Assembly (NCBI RefSeq): GCF_009728995.1
Contig: NZ_VTZW01000016.1
Coordinates: 82,421-146,420 of the forward strand
Reading direction: 5' to 3'
Source: Streptomonospora sp. PA3
GTDB lineage: Bacteria; Actinomycetota; Actinomycetes; Streptosporangiales; Streptosporangiaceae
DNA length: 64,000 bases
A program made the position numbers and the translations under genes. This document shows, piece after piece, positions 56,416-64,000 of this stretch; position 1 is the stretch's first letter; each line of letters starts with the position of its first letter. The notes below the pieces were generated by a model. That model had not been told where the DNA came from, did not search any database, and saw only the letters and a list, made by a program, of their open reading frames with translations.

Positions 56416-56744
56416 GCCGCGCCCTCGGCGACGCGTTCGGCGGCGGTGGCGTGGATGTAGACGCCGCCGTCGTCGGCCACCGTGACCGGGTAGGTGCGCA
56501 CCGGGCGCTTGGCGGGCAGGCAGCTGGGTTCTCCGGTGCGCAGGTCGAAGGCCGACTCATGCAGCGGGCATTCGATGAAGCAGCCCTCCAGCCAGCCGTC
56601 GGAGAGCGATGCGTTCTGGTGGGTGCAGGTGTCGTCGACGGCGTAGATCTCGCCGTCGGCGTTGAACAGCGCGATGGGAACGTCGGCCATCACCCGCAGC
56701 GACTCCCCCTGGGGCAGGTCTTCCAGGTGGCAGGCATAGATCAT
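56412..56744 (-). CDS. Rieske [2Fe-2S] ferredoxin
   Basis: 110 residues. CTHQNASLSDG and CPLHESAFDLRTGEPSC supply the Cys-His pairs of a Rieske cluster. Size and sequence match the stand-alone ferredoxins of three-component ring- and betaine-oxygenases. ATG preceded by GAGGAGGAG. It overlaps the reductase gene by 4 bp and is divergent from the dimethylglycine dehydrogenase gene. Confidence 0.92.
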   Translation of the reverse strand: MIYACHLEDLPQGESLRVMADVPIALFNADGEIYAVDDTCTHQNASLSDGWLEGCFIECPLHESAFDLRTGEPSCLPAKRPVRTYPVTVADDGGVYIHATAAERVAEGAA

Positions 56745-57106
56745 GGCGAGCTCCTCCTCTCGGTGCGGACGAAGATGTGCTGTTCTGCTCTGCCGCGCCG
56801 GCGCGCGCAGGCCGAGGTGGCAAGCGATGGGATCCGCGGCGCAGGAACCCGCTGCAGACGACCCTGAAGATCAAATGTCCCCTAATGCGCAACGGAGCGC
56901 CTATCACGCAACAGTCTCGACCGCCCTCCCAGGCGCCGTCAAGGCCTCAGAAAATCCCTACTGATCAGCAACTTCCGCGAAATATTGATTAACGCTCGGG
57001 TGCTTGACGCGGGGGTCCCACCGGTTCCAGCCTGTTGAACATCACGCAGTTCGGTGCATGATGCGCAACCTGCTTTCGCCTGGTCGCCCGCCGCTAAGGG
57101 GAGCCC
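56745..57106. promoter_or_regulatory. Divergent control region of the betaine cluster
   Basis: 362 bp. TTGAAC (57034-57039), 17 bases, CATGAT (57057-57062) is a possible promoter for the plus-strand operon. TGTTGAACAT (57033-57042) resembles the half-site ATGTTGAACG of the palindrome upstream of the FAH gene at 62979, so the same regulator may act here. A lower-GC patch lies at 56940-57000. No gene seen. Confidence 0.45.
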
Positions 57107-59602
57107 ATGAGTACCGCCGCCGCTGCCGGACCACCGCCCCGCACCCGTTCCGCCCCGCACCCGCGCGTCGTCGTCATCGGCGCGGGAATCGTCGGCTGCG
57201 CCCTGGCCGACGAGCTCACCAGCCGGGGGTGGACCGATGTCACCGTCCTCGAACAGGGTCCGCTCTTCGCCACCGGCGGGTCCAGCTCGCACGCGCCGGG
57301 CCTGGTGTTCTCCACCAACCCGTCCAGGACCATGAGCGCCTTCGCCACCTACACCGTGGCCAAGTACTCGCGGCTGGAGCTGGACGGCCGGTGGTGCTTC
57401 CGCGCCGTGGGCGGGCTGGAGGTGGCCACCGCGCCCGAGCGCCTGCACGACCTCCGGCGCAAGCTGGGCCTGGCGCGCTCCTGGGGTATCCGCGCCGAGC
57501 TGGTGGGCCCCGAGGAGTGCGCGCGGATGTGGCCGATGCTGGACGCCGACCGGGTCCTGGGGGGTCTGCACACCCCCGACGACGGGCTGGCCAAGGCGGT
57601 GCGCGCAGGCGAGGCCCAGGCCCGCGCGGCCATGGCCCGCGGCGCGGTCTTCCTGGACCACCACACCGTCGTGGGCATCGACCGCGACGGCGGCCGCGTG
57701 CGGGGCGTGGTGACCGACCGCGGCACCTTCCCCGCCGACATCGCGGTCTCGGCCGCCGGGTTCTGGGGTCCGGCCATCGGGCGCATGGCCGGGGTCGAGG
57801 TCCCGCTGCTGCCGATGGCCCACCAGTACGCCTACACCGCTCCCGTCGAGGGCGTGGACAACCCGCCCGATCTGGAGGCCCGCCGCCCGCTACTGCGCCA
57901 CCAGGACCGCGACCTCTACTTCCGCGAGCACGGCGACCGCATCGGGATCGGCTCCTACGCCCACCGCCCGATGCCGGTGCGCCTGGACGACATCGCCGAG
58001 CCGGGTGCCGAGGCGGCCGCACCGATGCCGTCGATGCTGGAGTTCACCGCCGCCGACTTCGAACCGAGCTGGCGCGACAGCGTCGAGCTGCTGCCGGAGC
58101 TGGCCGAGTCCAAGGTCGAGGAGGGCTTCAACGGCGTCTTCTCCTTCACGCCCGACGGCATGCCGCTGCTGGGCGAGTCGCGGCGGCTGCGCGGCTTCTG
58201 GCTGGCCGAGGCCGTCTGGGTCACCCACTCGGCGGGCGCGGCCAAGGCGGTGGCCGAGTGGATGACGCAGGGCCGCACCACCACCGACGTCCACGAGTGC
58301 GACGTGCACCGGTTCGAGGAGGCCCAGCTCTCGCCCGCCTACGTCGCCGACCGCGGCAGGCAGAGCTTCGTCGAGGTCTACGACGTCGTCCACCCGCAGC
58401 AGCCCATGGAGCACCCGCGCCCGCTGCGCACCGCCCCCTTCTACCAGCGCCAGCGCGAGCTGGAGGCGTTCTTCCTGGAGGGCGGCGGCTGGGAGCGGCC
58501 GCACTGGTACGGAGCCAACGCGCCCCTGGTGCGCCCCGAGGACGAGGCGGCGGTGGGCGACGCCTGGGCCGGCCGCTACCACTCGCCGATCGTCTGCGCC
58601 GAGGCCCGCGCCACCCGCGAGGGCGTCGCGCTGTACGACATGACGCCCCTGAAGCGCCTGGAGGTCAGCGGACCCGGCGCGCTGGAGTTCCTGCAGCGCA
58701 TGACGACCAACCAGCTCGACCGCAAGCCCGGTTCGGTCGCCTACACGCTGCTGCTGGACCCCGGCGGCGGGGTGCGCAGCGACTTGACGGTGACCCGGCT
58801 GGACGAGGACTCCTTCCAGGTCGGGGTCAGCAGCAACCTGGACGTGGACTGGCTCACCGCCCACCTGCCCGGCGACGGCTCGGTCGTGCTGCGCGAGACG
58901 ACACCGGGCACCTGCTGCATCGGCGTGTGGGGGCCGCTGGCCCGCGACCTGGTGCAACCGCTGAGCGGCGACGACCTCTCCCACGAGGGCTTCGGGTTCT
59001 TCAAGGCCCGGCGCGTCCACATCGGCCACGTGCCGGTGCTCGCGCTGCGGGTCTCCTACGTCGGCGAACTGGGCTGGGAGCTCTACACCGGTGCCGATCT
59101 GGGCCTGCGGCTGTGGGACACGCTGTGGGAGGCCGGCAGCGGCCTCGGCGCGGTCGCGGCCGGGCGCGGCGCCTTCAACAGCCTGCGGCTGGAGAAGGGC
59201 TACCGGCTGGCCGGCACCGACATGACCACCGAGCACGATCCCTACGAGGCCGGCCTGGGCTTCGCCGTGCGGCTGGACAAGGGCGACTTCGTCGGCCGGG
59301 ACGCCGCCGCGGCCGCCGCCGAGCGCGAGCCGCGGCGCCGGCTGAGCTGCCTGACCCTGGACGATCCGGCCCACGCCGTCATGGGCCGCGAGCCCGTACT
59401 GGTCGGCGGGGTACCGGCCGGCTACGTCACCAGCGCCGCCTACAGCACCACGCTCGGCCGCACGATCGCCTACGCCTGGCTGCCCGCCGAGGCCGCCCGC
59501 CCCGGCACCGCGGTGCGGGTGGAGTACTTCGGCGAAGCGCTGGCCGCCACCGTGGCGACCGAGCCCCTGGTCGACCCCGAAATGGCCCGCATCCGCCGCT
59601 GA
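57107..59602 (+). CDS. Dimethylglycine dehydrogenase-like flavoprotein (DAO + GcvT domains)
   Basis: 831 residues. N-terminal FAD-dependent oxidoreductase ([31 protein letters not shown], where the His is equivalent to the flavin-linking His). C-terminal half is a GcvT-type aminomethyltransferase/folate domain ([61 protein letters not shown]). This two-domain layout is that of dimethylglycine/sarcosine dehydrogenases, which release the methyl as methylene-folate or formaldehyde. ATG with AAGGGGAG upstream. First gene of a plus-strand trio. Confidence 0.9.
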   Translation: MSTAAAAGPPPRTRSAPHPRVVVIGAGIVGCALADELTSRGWTDVTVLEQGPLFATGGSSSHAPGLVFSTNPSRTMSAFATYTVAKYSRLELDGRWCFRAVGGLEVATAPERLHDLRRKLGLARSWGIRAELVGPEECARMWPMLDADRVLGGLHTPDDGLAKAVRAGEAQARAAMARGAVFLDHHTVVGIDRDGGRVRGVVTDRGTFPADIAVSAAGFWGPAIGRMAGVEVPLLPMAHQYAYTAPVEGVDNPPDLEARRPLLRHQDRDLYFREHGDRIGIGSYAHRPMPVRLDDIAEPGAEAAAPMPSMLEFTAADFEPSWRDSVELLPELAESKVEEGFNGVFSFTPDGMPLLGESRRLRGFWLAEAVWVTHSAGAAKAVAEWMTQGRTTTDVHECDVHRFEEAQLSPAYVADRGRQSFVEVYDVVHPQQPMEHPRPLRTAPFYQRQRELEAFFLEGGGWERPHWYGANAPLVRPEDEAAVGDAWAGRYHSPIVCAEARATREGVALYDMTPLKRLEVSGPGALEFLQRMTTNQLDRKPGSVAYTLLLDPGGGVRSDLTVTRLDEDSFQVGVSSNLDVDWLTAHLPGDGSVVLRETTPGTCCIGVWGPLARDLVQPLSGDDLSHEGFGFFKARRVHIGHVPVLALRVSYVGELGWELYTGADLGLRLWDTLWEAGSGLGAVAAGRGAFNSLRLEKGYRLAGTDMTTEHDPYEAGLGFAVRLDKGDFVGRDAAAAAAEREPRRRLSCLTLDDPAHAVMGREPVLVGGVPAGYVTSAAYSTTLGRTIAYAWLPAEAARPGTAVRVEYFGEALAATVATEPLVDPEMARIRR

Positions 59603-59636
59603 GGCCGTGTTCCGCCGCCCCGAGGAGGCACCGACC

Positions 59637-60824
59637 ATGGACCGCTCCTACGACGCCGCCGTCATCGGACTCGGCGCGATGGGCAGCGCCGCCGCCTACC
59701 ACCTGGCCGCGCGCGGGCAGCGCGTGCTCGGCCTGGAGCGCTTCGGCCCCGCCCACGACCGGGGATCCAGCCACGGCGGGTCCCGCATCATCCGCCAGGC
59801 CTACTTCGAGCACCCCGACTACGTCCCGCTGCTGCTGCGCGCCTACGAACTGTGGGAAGCGCTGGAGCACGACTCCGGCGCGGACCTGCTGACGTGCACC
59901 GGCGCACTGATGATCGGCCGGCCCGAGTCCCGCACCGTCGCCGGCAGCCGGGCCTCGGCCCGGCGGTGGGGGCTGCCGCACGAGATGCTGGACGCCGCGG
60001 AGATCCGCCGGCGCTACCCCACTCTGGCGCCGCGCCCCGACGAGGTCGCCCTGTACGAGGCGCGCGGCGGGTTCGTCCGGCCCGAGGCGGCGGTGGCCGC
60101 GCACATCGGCCTGGCCGAGCGCGCAGGGGCCGACCTGCGCTTCGGCGAACCCGCCGAGACCTGGACCGCGCTTCCCGGCGGCGACGGGGTGCGCATCACC
60201 ACCGCCGACGGCGCCTACACCGCCGGCCGGCTGGTGGTGTGCCCGGGTGCCTGGGCTCCGCGGCTGCTGGCCGACCTGGGCGTGGCCTTCACCGTCGAGC
60301 GCCAGGTGCAGTACTGGTTCGCGCCGCGCGGCGGTACCGCGCCCTTCGCGCCCGAGCGCCACCCGGTCTATGTCTGGGAGGACCCGCCCGGCGTGCAGAT
60401 CTACGGCTTCCCCGCCTACGAGGGGCCCGAGGGCGGGGTCAAGACCGCGTTCTTCCGGCGCGGCCGCCCCTGCACGCCCGAGACCCTGGACCGCGCGATC
60501 CACCCCGAGGAGATCGCGGCCATCACCGCCCACCTGGAGCAGCGCGTGCCCGATCTGCCCGGCCGGTTCCTGCGCGGCGCCGCCTGCATGTACACCACCA
60601 CCGCCGACGAGCATTTCGTGGTCGCCGTCCACCCCGAGCACCCCCAGGTGACCGTGGCCTGCGGATTCTCCGGGCACGGCTTCAAGTTCACCCCGGTGAT
60701 CGGGGAGATCGCCGCCGACCTGGCGATGACGGGGACGACCGCGCATCCCATCGGCCTGTTCGACCCGCGGCCGCGGCGGGCCGCGGCCGAGCGCCCCGCG
60801 GCCCGGCAGGAGGTGCCCCGATGA
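59637..60824 (+). CDS. Monomeric sarcosine oxidase
   Basis: 395 residues. FAD motif [57 protein letters not shown], and [16 protein letters not shown], where the Cys is the covalent flavin site of monomeric sarcosine oxidases. It oxidises sarcosine to glycine, formaldehyde and peroxide. ATG at 59637 with GAGGAGG eight bases upstream. It overlaps the Rieske oxygenase start by 4 bp. N-methyltryptophan oxidase is a relative; context favours sarcosine. Confidence 0.9.
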   Translation: MDRSYDAAVIGLGAMGSAAAYHLAARGQRVLGLERFGPAHDRGSSHGGSRIIRQAYFEHPDYVPLLLRAYELWEALEHDSGADLLTCTGALMIGRPESRTVAGSRASARRWGLPHEMLDAAEIRRRYPTLAPRPDEVALYEARGGFVRPEAAVAAHIGLAERAGADLRFGEPAETWTALPGGDGVRITTADGAYTAGRLVVCPGAWAPRLLADLGVAFTVERQVQYWFAPRGGTAPFAPERHPVYVWEDPPGVQIYGFPAYEGPEGGVKTAFFRRGRPCTPETLDRAIHPEEIAAITAHLEQRVPDLPGRFLRGAACMYTTTADEHFVVAVHPEHPQVTVACGFSGHGFKFTPVIGEIAADLAMTGTTAHPIGLFDPRPRRAAAERPAARQEVPR

Positions 60825-61969
60825 CCGCGACCGATCCGAGCACCGCCGCTGCCGCGCCCGCCGAACTGCTGGCCACCCTGCCCGGCCGCTACTACACCGA
60901 TCCCGCGGTGTTCGCCCGGGAGCAGGAGCGCATCTTCGAGGCCCGGTGGTTCTGCGCGGTGCGCAGCGCCGACCTGGCCCGGCCGGGCGCCTTCCGCACG
61001 GCCGCGGTGGGCAGGGAGAGCGTGCTCGTCTGCCGCAACCGCTCCGGCGAGGTGCGGGCGTTCCTCAACGTGTGCCGGCACCGCGGCGCGCGGCTGTGCA
61101 CGGCCGAGTCCGGCGAGGTGCGGCGCTCGCTGCAGTGCCCCTACCACGCCTGGACCTACGACCTGGACGGGCGCCTGGCCGCCGCGCCCAACATGGCCGA
61201 CATGCCCGGCGTCGACCGCCGGGAGCGCGGCCTGATCGGGGTGCACGTCGCCGAGTGGCTGGGCTATGTGTGGGTGTGCCTGGCCGACGATCCGCCGTCG
61301 TTCGAGGAGACGGTGCGGCAGGCGGTGGCGGCCCGCCTCGGCGACGAGCACGCCGTGGAGCGCTACGGCGTCGCAGAGCTGGCCCTGGGCAGGCGCGTCT
61401 CCTACGACGTGGCCGCCAACTGGAAGCTGGTCATCGAGAACTTCATGGAGTGCTACCACTGCGGCACCATCCACCCCGAGCTGACCGACGTGCTCCCGGA
61501 GTTCGCCGAGGGGTACGCGGCCCAGTACTACGTGGGCCACGGCGCGGAGTTCGGCGAAGGCGTCGCCGGGTTCACCGTCGACGGCGGCGCCGGGTTCGGC
61601 CGCCTCGACGGGCTCGCCGAGGAGCAGGACCGGCGCTACTACGCCGTCACGGTGCCGCCGCAGGTGTTCGTGAACCTGGTGCCCGACCACGTGATCGTGC
61701 ACCGGATGTTCCCGCTGGCGCCCGACCGCACCCTGATCGAATGCGACTGGCTCTACAGCCCCGACGTGGTGTACTCGGGCGTCGACCTGTCGCGCTCGGT
61801 GGAGCTGTTCGACCGCGTCAACCGCCAGGACTTCGCCGCCTGCGAGCGCTGCCAGCCGGCGATGTCCTCGCGCGCCTACCGGGACGGGGGCGTACTGGTG
61901 CCCGTCGAGCACCACATCGCCGCGTTCCACACCTGGGTCGGCGAGCTGCTGGGCGAGGCGGTGCCCTGA
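60821..61969 (+). CDS. Rieske oxygenase, glycine betaine monooxygenase-like (GbcA)
   Basis: 382 residues. Rieske site CRHRGARLC then [12 protein letters not shown] (C-x-H and C-x2-H). Mononuclear iron site [20 protein letters not shown] (two His) and a later Asp in [15 protein letters not shown]. The closest functional group is the GbcA/stachydrine-demethylase family, oxidising N-methyl groups to formaldehyde. With the two downstream demethylation enzymes encoded here the chain betaine, dimethylglycine, sarcosine, glycine is complete. Electrons probably come from the ferredoxin pair at 55243-56744. Proline betaine or carnitine-type substrates cannot be excluded. Confidence 0.88.
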   Translation: MTATDPSTAAAAPAELLATLPGRYYTDPAVFAREQERIFEARWFCAVRSADLARPGAFRTAAVGRESVLVCRNRSGEVRAFLNVCRHRGARLCTAESGEVRRSLQCPYHAWTYDLDGRLAAAPNMADMPGVDRRERGLIGVHVAEWLGYVWVCLADDPPSFEETVRQAVAARLGDEHAVERYGVAELALGRRVSYDVAANWKLVIENFMECYHCGTIHPELTDVLPEFAEGYAAQYYVGHGAEFGEGVAGFTVDGGAGFGRLDGLAEEQDRRYYAVTVPPQVFVNLVPDHVIVHRMFPLAPDRTLIECDWLYSPDVVYSGVDLSRSVELFDRVNRQDFAACERCQPAMSSRAYRDGGVLVPVEHHIAAFHTWVGELLGEAVP

Positions 61970-61986
61970 GCGGCGGAAGCGGGGGC

Positions 61987-62018
61987 GGGGCGGCGGCCCG
62001 GCAGAAGACCGCCGCCCC
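61987..62018. terminator. Hairpin between Rieske oxygenase and FAH genes
   Basis: GGGGCGGCGG and CCGCCGCCCC form a perfect 10-bp stem with a 12-base loop between convergent stops. Serves both strands. Confidence 0.65.
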
Positions 62019-62963
62019 TTACTCCGGCGCCGGAACGCCGGGGTGGCGCAGGGCCGGGCGGGTGCGGGAGTCGACCAGCCAGTCCAGGGCGCGCTGTCCG
62101 CGCACCACCGTGTTGCGCAGGGCGCCGACGCCGGTGATCGCGATGTCCACGACGTCGCCCTCCTGCAGCGTGAAGTCCATCCCGGGCACGATCCCGGTCC
62201 CGGTGGCCAGCACGGCGCCGTCGGGGAAGGGGTAGCAGTCGAACAGCCAGGACACCAGTTCCTCGGGCTTGCGCCGCAGAGCGGCCAGGGCGACTTCGCC
62301 CGAGAACGCCTCGTCGCCGCCGCGCAGCACGCTCATCCGCACGTGGCCGGCGCTCAGGTCGCCCGCCTCCCAGGCGGGGACGATGAAGGCGCTCAGCGCG
62401 CAGCCGCCCGCGTAGATCTTGGCCTGGGGGAGGTAGAGGGCGTTCTCGCCCTCGATGGAGCGGGAGCTGACGTCGTCGCAGATCCCGTATCCCACGATTT
62501 CGCCGTGGGCGTTGGCGTAGAGGGCGAGCTCGGGTTCGGGCACGTCCAGGCTGGAGTCGGCGCGGATGCCGATCGGCTCGCCGTCGGTGACCACCCGCCA
62601 GGCCACCGACTTGAAGAACAGCTCGGGGCGGACGGCGCCGTAGACGCGGTCGTAGAGGTCGGCGCTGTCGCTCTCCTCGCCGCGGGCCTGGCGGGAGCGC
62701 TCGTAGGTCACGCCGCCGGCCCACACCTCCGTGCCGCCGTCGATCGGGGGCAGCGGGGTCGTCTCGTCCAGCCGTGCGGCGGGCCGCTGCTCCGCGGCGG
62801 CCGCGGCCAGCTCCCGGATCTCGCTCAGCGGCCGGCGCAGCAGGTCGGCCATGTCGCGCACCCCCGGGAGCGGACGCACCGCGCCCTCCTCTTCGTCGCC
62901 GAGCCCCACGCGCACGCGTCCCTCGGCGTCGGCGAAACGGAGAATCCCGCCCACTGTTCGCAT
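62019..62963 (-). CDS. FAH-family hydratase/dehydratase (2-keto-3-deoxy sugar acid type)
   Basis: 314 residues. Fumarylacetoacetase fold: EVWAGGVTYERSRQARGEES, YDRVYGAVRPELFFKSVAWR, DVPEPELALYANAHGEIVGY (metal ligands in PEPEL) and CDDVSSRSIEGENALYLPQA. The WA.GVTY.RS..AR pattern is that of 2-keto-3-deoxy-arabinonate/xylonate dehydratase-type members, so a sugar-acid dehydratase is the best guess. It lies behind an IclR gene with a clear inverted repeat just upstream. ATG at 62963 close to GAGGGAAGG. Confidence 0.82.
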   Translation of the reverse strand: MRTVGGILRFADAEGRVRVGLGDEEEGAVRPLPGVRDMADLLRRPLSEIRELAAAAAEQRPAARLDETTPLPPIDGGTEVWAGGVTYERSRQARGEESDSADLYDRVYGAVRPELFFKSVAWRVVTDGEPIGIRADSSLDVPEPELALYANAHGEIVGYGICDDVSSRSIEGENALYLPQAKIYAGGCALSAFIVPAWEAGDLSAGHVRMSVLRGGDEAFSGEVALAALRRKPEELVSWLFDCYPFPDGAVLATGTGIVPGMDFTLQEGDVVDIAITGVGALRNTVVRGQRALDWLVDSRTRPALRHPGVPAPE

Positions 62964-62978
62964 CCTTCCCTCGCGCTT

Positions 62979-63015
62979 CGTTCAACATGTAGAACGACGA
63001 ACTCTATGTTGAACG
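62979..63015. promoter_or_regulatory. Candidate IclR operator
   Basis: CGTTCAACAT (62979-62988) and ATGTTGAACG (63006-63015) are perfect 10-bp arms 17 bp apart, 15 bp before the FAH-gene start. Symmetry and spacing suit a regulator binding as a dimer of dimers; the IclR gene just upstream is the natural candidate. Confidence 0.7.
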
Positions 63016-63221
63016 TAGCATCGAACAGGCCCCCGCGTACATCGCCGCGGGGCAGGGATTTGACCTGCGCCACAGTCGCGGCTTAACGTCCCTTTCATCA
63101 TGCTGACTATCGTTCCACGGACTGAACGCAGGAGGCCGGGGCGCTGCCGGGCCCGGTCCCGGCGCGGACCGCGCCGGTGACGGAGCCCGTCGCGCGCAGC
63201 AGGCGGCGGACCGGTGCCGCG

Positions 63222-64000
63222 CTAGCGGATCTCGGGCGCACCCAGCCGGGCGCCGAGGTCGCGGGCGAGGTCGCGCAGCCGCTGCGCGCGCTCTCGGCGC
63301 CGGTCGGCCGCGGCGCCGGTGGCCGGCCCGGTGAAGCTGACGGCCGCCGCCTGCCCGCGGGCGGCGGTGCCGGGGACCGTCGCCGCCAGGCACAGCAGGC
63401 CCTCCAGCGTCTCCTCCGCGTCCAGGGCGTAGCCGCGCTCGCGGACGGCGGCGAGGTCCCGCCGCAGTTCCGCGGGCTCGGTGATGGAGTTGGCGGTCAG
63501 GCGGGGCAGCGGACCCGACGCCTCCAGTCGCAGGGCCAGCTCCTGCGGCGGCAGCTCGGCCAGCATGGCCTTGCCCGTGGCGGTGGTCGTGGCGGGCAGC
63601 GGGCGGCCGATCTGCGAGGCCAGCACCACCGGGTGCCGGCCGTCGCGCCGGGCGAGGTAGACGACCTCCAGGCCGCTCTCGCCCAGGACCGCCAACTGCA
63701 CCGTCTCCTCCCGGGAGCCGCCGTGCTCGCGGCAGACGTCGTGGAACTCGCGGACGATGTCGACGCCGGCCAGATAGGCCTCGGCGTAGCCGACGAGGCG
63801 GCGGCCCAGCCCGAACCCCTCGGGCGTGCGGCGCAGCATCCCCGCCTCCACCAGCGCGTTGCAGATGTTGGAGACCGAGGACTTGGCCAGACCCAGGTCG
63901 CGGGCCAGCTCCGCCAGCGAGGCCGCCTGGCCGCGCCGCTCGGCGAGCAGGTCGAGGATGGCCGCCGCCCGCGTCACCGCCGGCGCCAGCGAGCGGTCGC
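63222..64000 (-). CDS. IclR-family regulator, N-terminus beyond the window
   Basis: At least 258 residues are visible; the first codons lie past the right edge (the frame is open, reading SLAPAVTRAAAILDLLAE at the edge). Winged HTH: SLAELARDLGLAKSSVSNIC, NALVEAGMLRR. IclR effector domain: VYLARRDGRHPVVLASQIGR, LPATTTATGKAMLAELP, RERGYALDAEETLEGLLCLA. It reads into the FAH gene after a 258-bp spacer with a large inverted repeat, so it likely controls that gene and perhaps the betaine cluster. Confidence 0.88.
   Translation of the reverse strand, partial: DRSLAPAVTRAAAILDLLAERRGQAASLAELARDLGLAKSSVSNICNALVEAGMLRRTPEGFGLGRRLVGYAEAYLAGVDIVREFHDVCREHGGSREETVQLAVLGESGLEVVYLARRDGRHPVVLASQIGRPLPATTTATGKAMLAELPPQELALRLEASGPLPRLTANSITEPAELRRDLAAVRERGYALDAEETLEGLLCLAATVPGTAARGQAAAVSFTGPATGAAADRRRERAQRLRDLARDLGARLGAPEIR

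Overview
The window is high-GC DNA (roughly 70% or more) from an actinomycete. The gene content points to a mycelial actinobacterium, most likely near Thermobifida/Nocardiopsis/Streptomonospora (inference). It has a CebR/CelR-type cellobiose operon with the TGGGAGCGCTCCCA box, DUF397/XRE/ATP-binding regulatory genes, DUF6461, a PAC2 protein and a class F-like sortase. I found no tRNA, rRNA, CRISPR array, transposase or phage gene. Most of it is ordinary chromosome, dense in regulators, with some repeat-rich intergenic DNA.

Layout. 0-10 kb: a secreted peptidoglycan peptidase, an FAH-like gene, then the minus-strand cellobiose operon cebE-cebF-cebG-bglC with cebR behind it, and a second secreted coiled-coil protein. 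10-16.3 kb: cell-envelope genes, including two paralogous lipoprotein polysaccharide deacetylases either side of a DUF6461 gene. 16.4-24.3 kb: pyrD, PAC2, an ABC-class ATPase, a Ktr/Trk potassium channel and a Ser/Thr kinase. 24.3-33 kb: two catabolic operons, each facing an Lrp-type regulator: the branched-chain 2-oxoacid dehydrogenase genes (bkdABC) and tryptophan-to-anthranilate genes (kynA-kynU). A double-psi-barrel membrane protein lies between them. 33-38.8 kb: two drug-type ABC exporters with TetR and PadR regulators. 39-40.1 kb: a sortase and its probable substrate. 40.4-46.4 kb: PhzF-like, VOC, DeoR, a degenerate GDPD-like gene, two TetR genes and a flavin monooxygenase. 46.6-49 kb: a two-component system led by an Asp-rich membrane protein. 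49.3-52.2 kb: an ATP-binding/DUF397/XRE trio with repeat-rich spacers. 52.5-55.1 kb: xylB-xylA. 55.2-62 kb: a glycine-betaine demethylation cluster (Rieske oxygenase with ferredoxin and reductase, dimethylglycine dehydrogenase, sarcosine oxidase). 62-64 kb: an FAH-family gene behind a truncated IclR gene.

How genes fit together. Cellobiose enters through CebEFG (the ATPase must be elsewhere), is split by BglC and relieves CebR. Betaine is predicted to be demethylated stepwise to glycine by the 55-62 kb genes. The bkd and kyn operons have inverted repeats upstream that share the core TATGCGGCAT, which suggests similar Lrp-type control.

The least explained DNA is a set of dispersed noncoding repeats. 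A 63-bp element occurs at 18.83 and 40.33 kb. A 48-bp tandem array at 50.8 kb has a single inverted copy at 40.26 kb. Long inverted and direct repeats surround them. Other points to check are a tryptophan dioxygenase that seems to have Ser for the active-site His, and a GDPD-like protein without the catalytic histidines.
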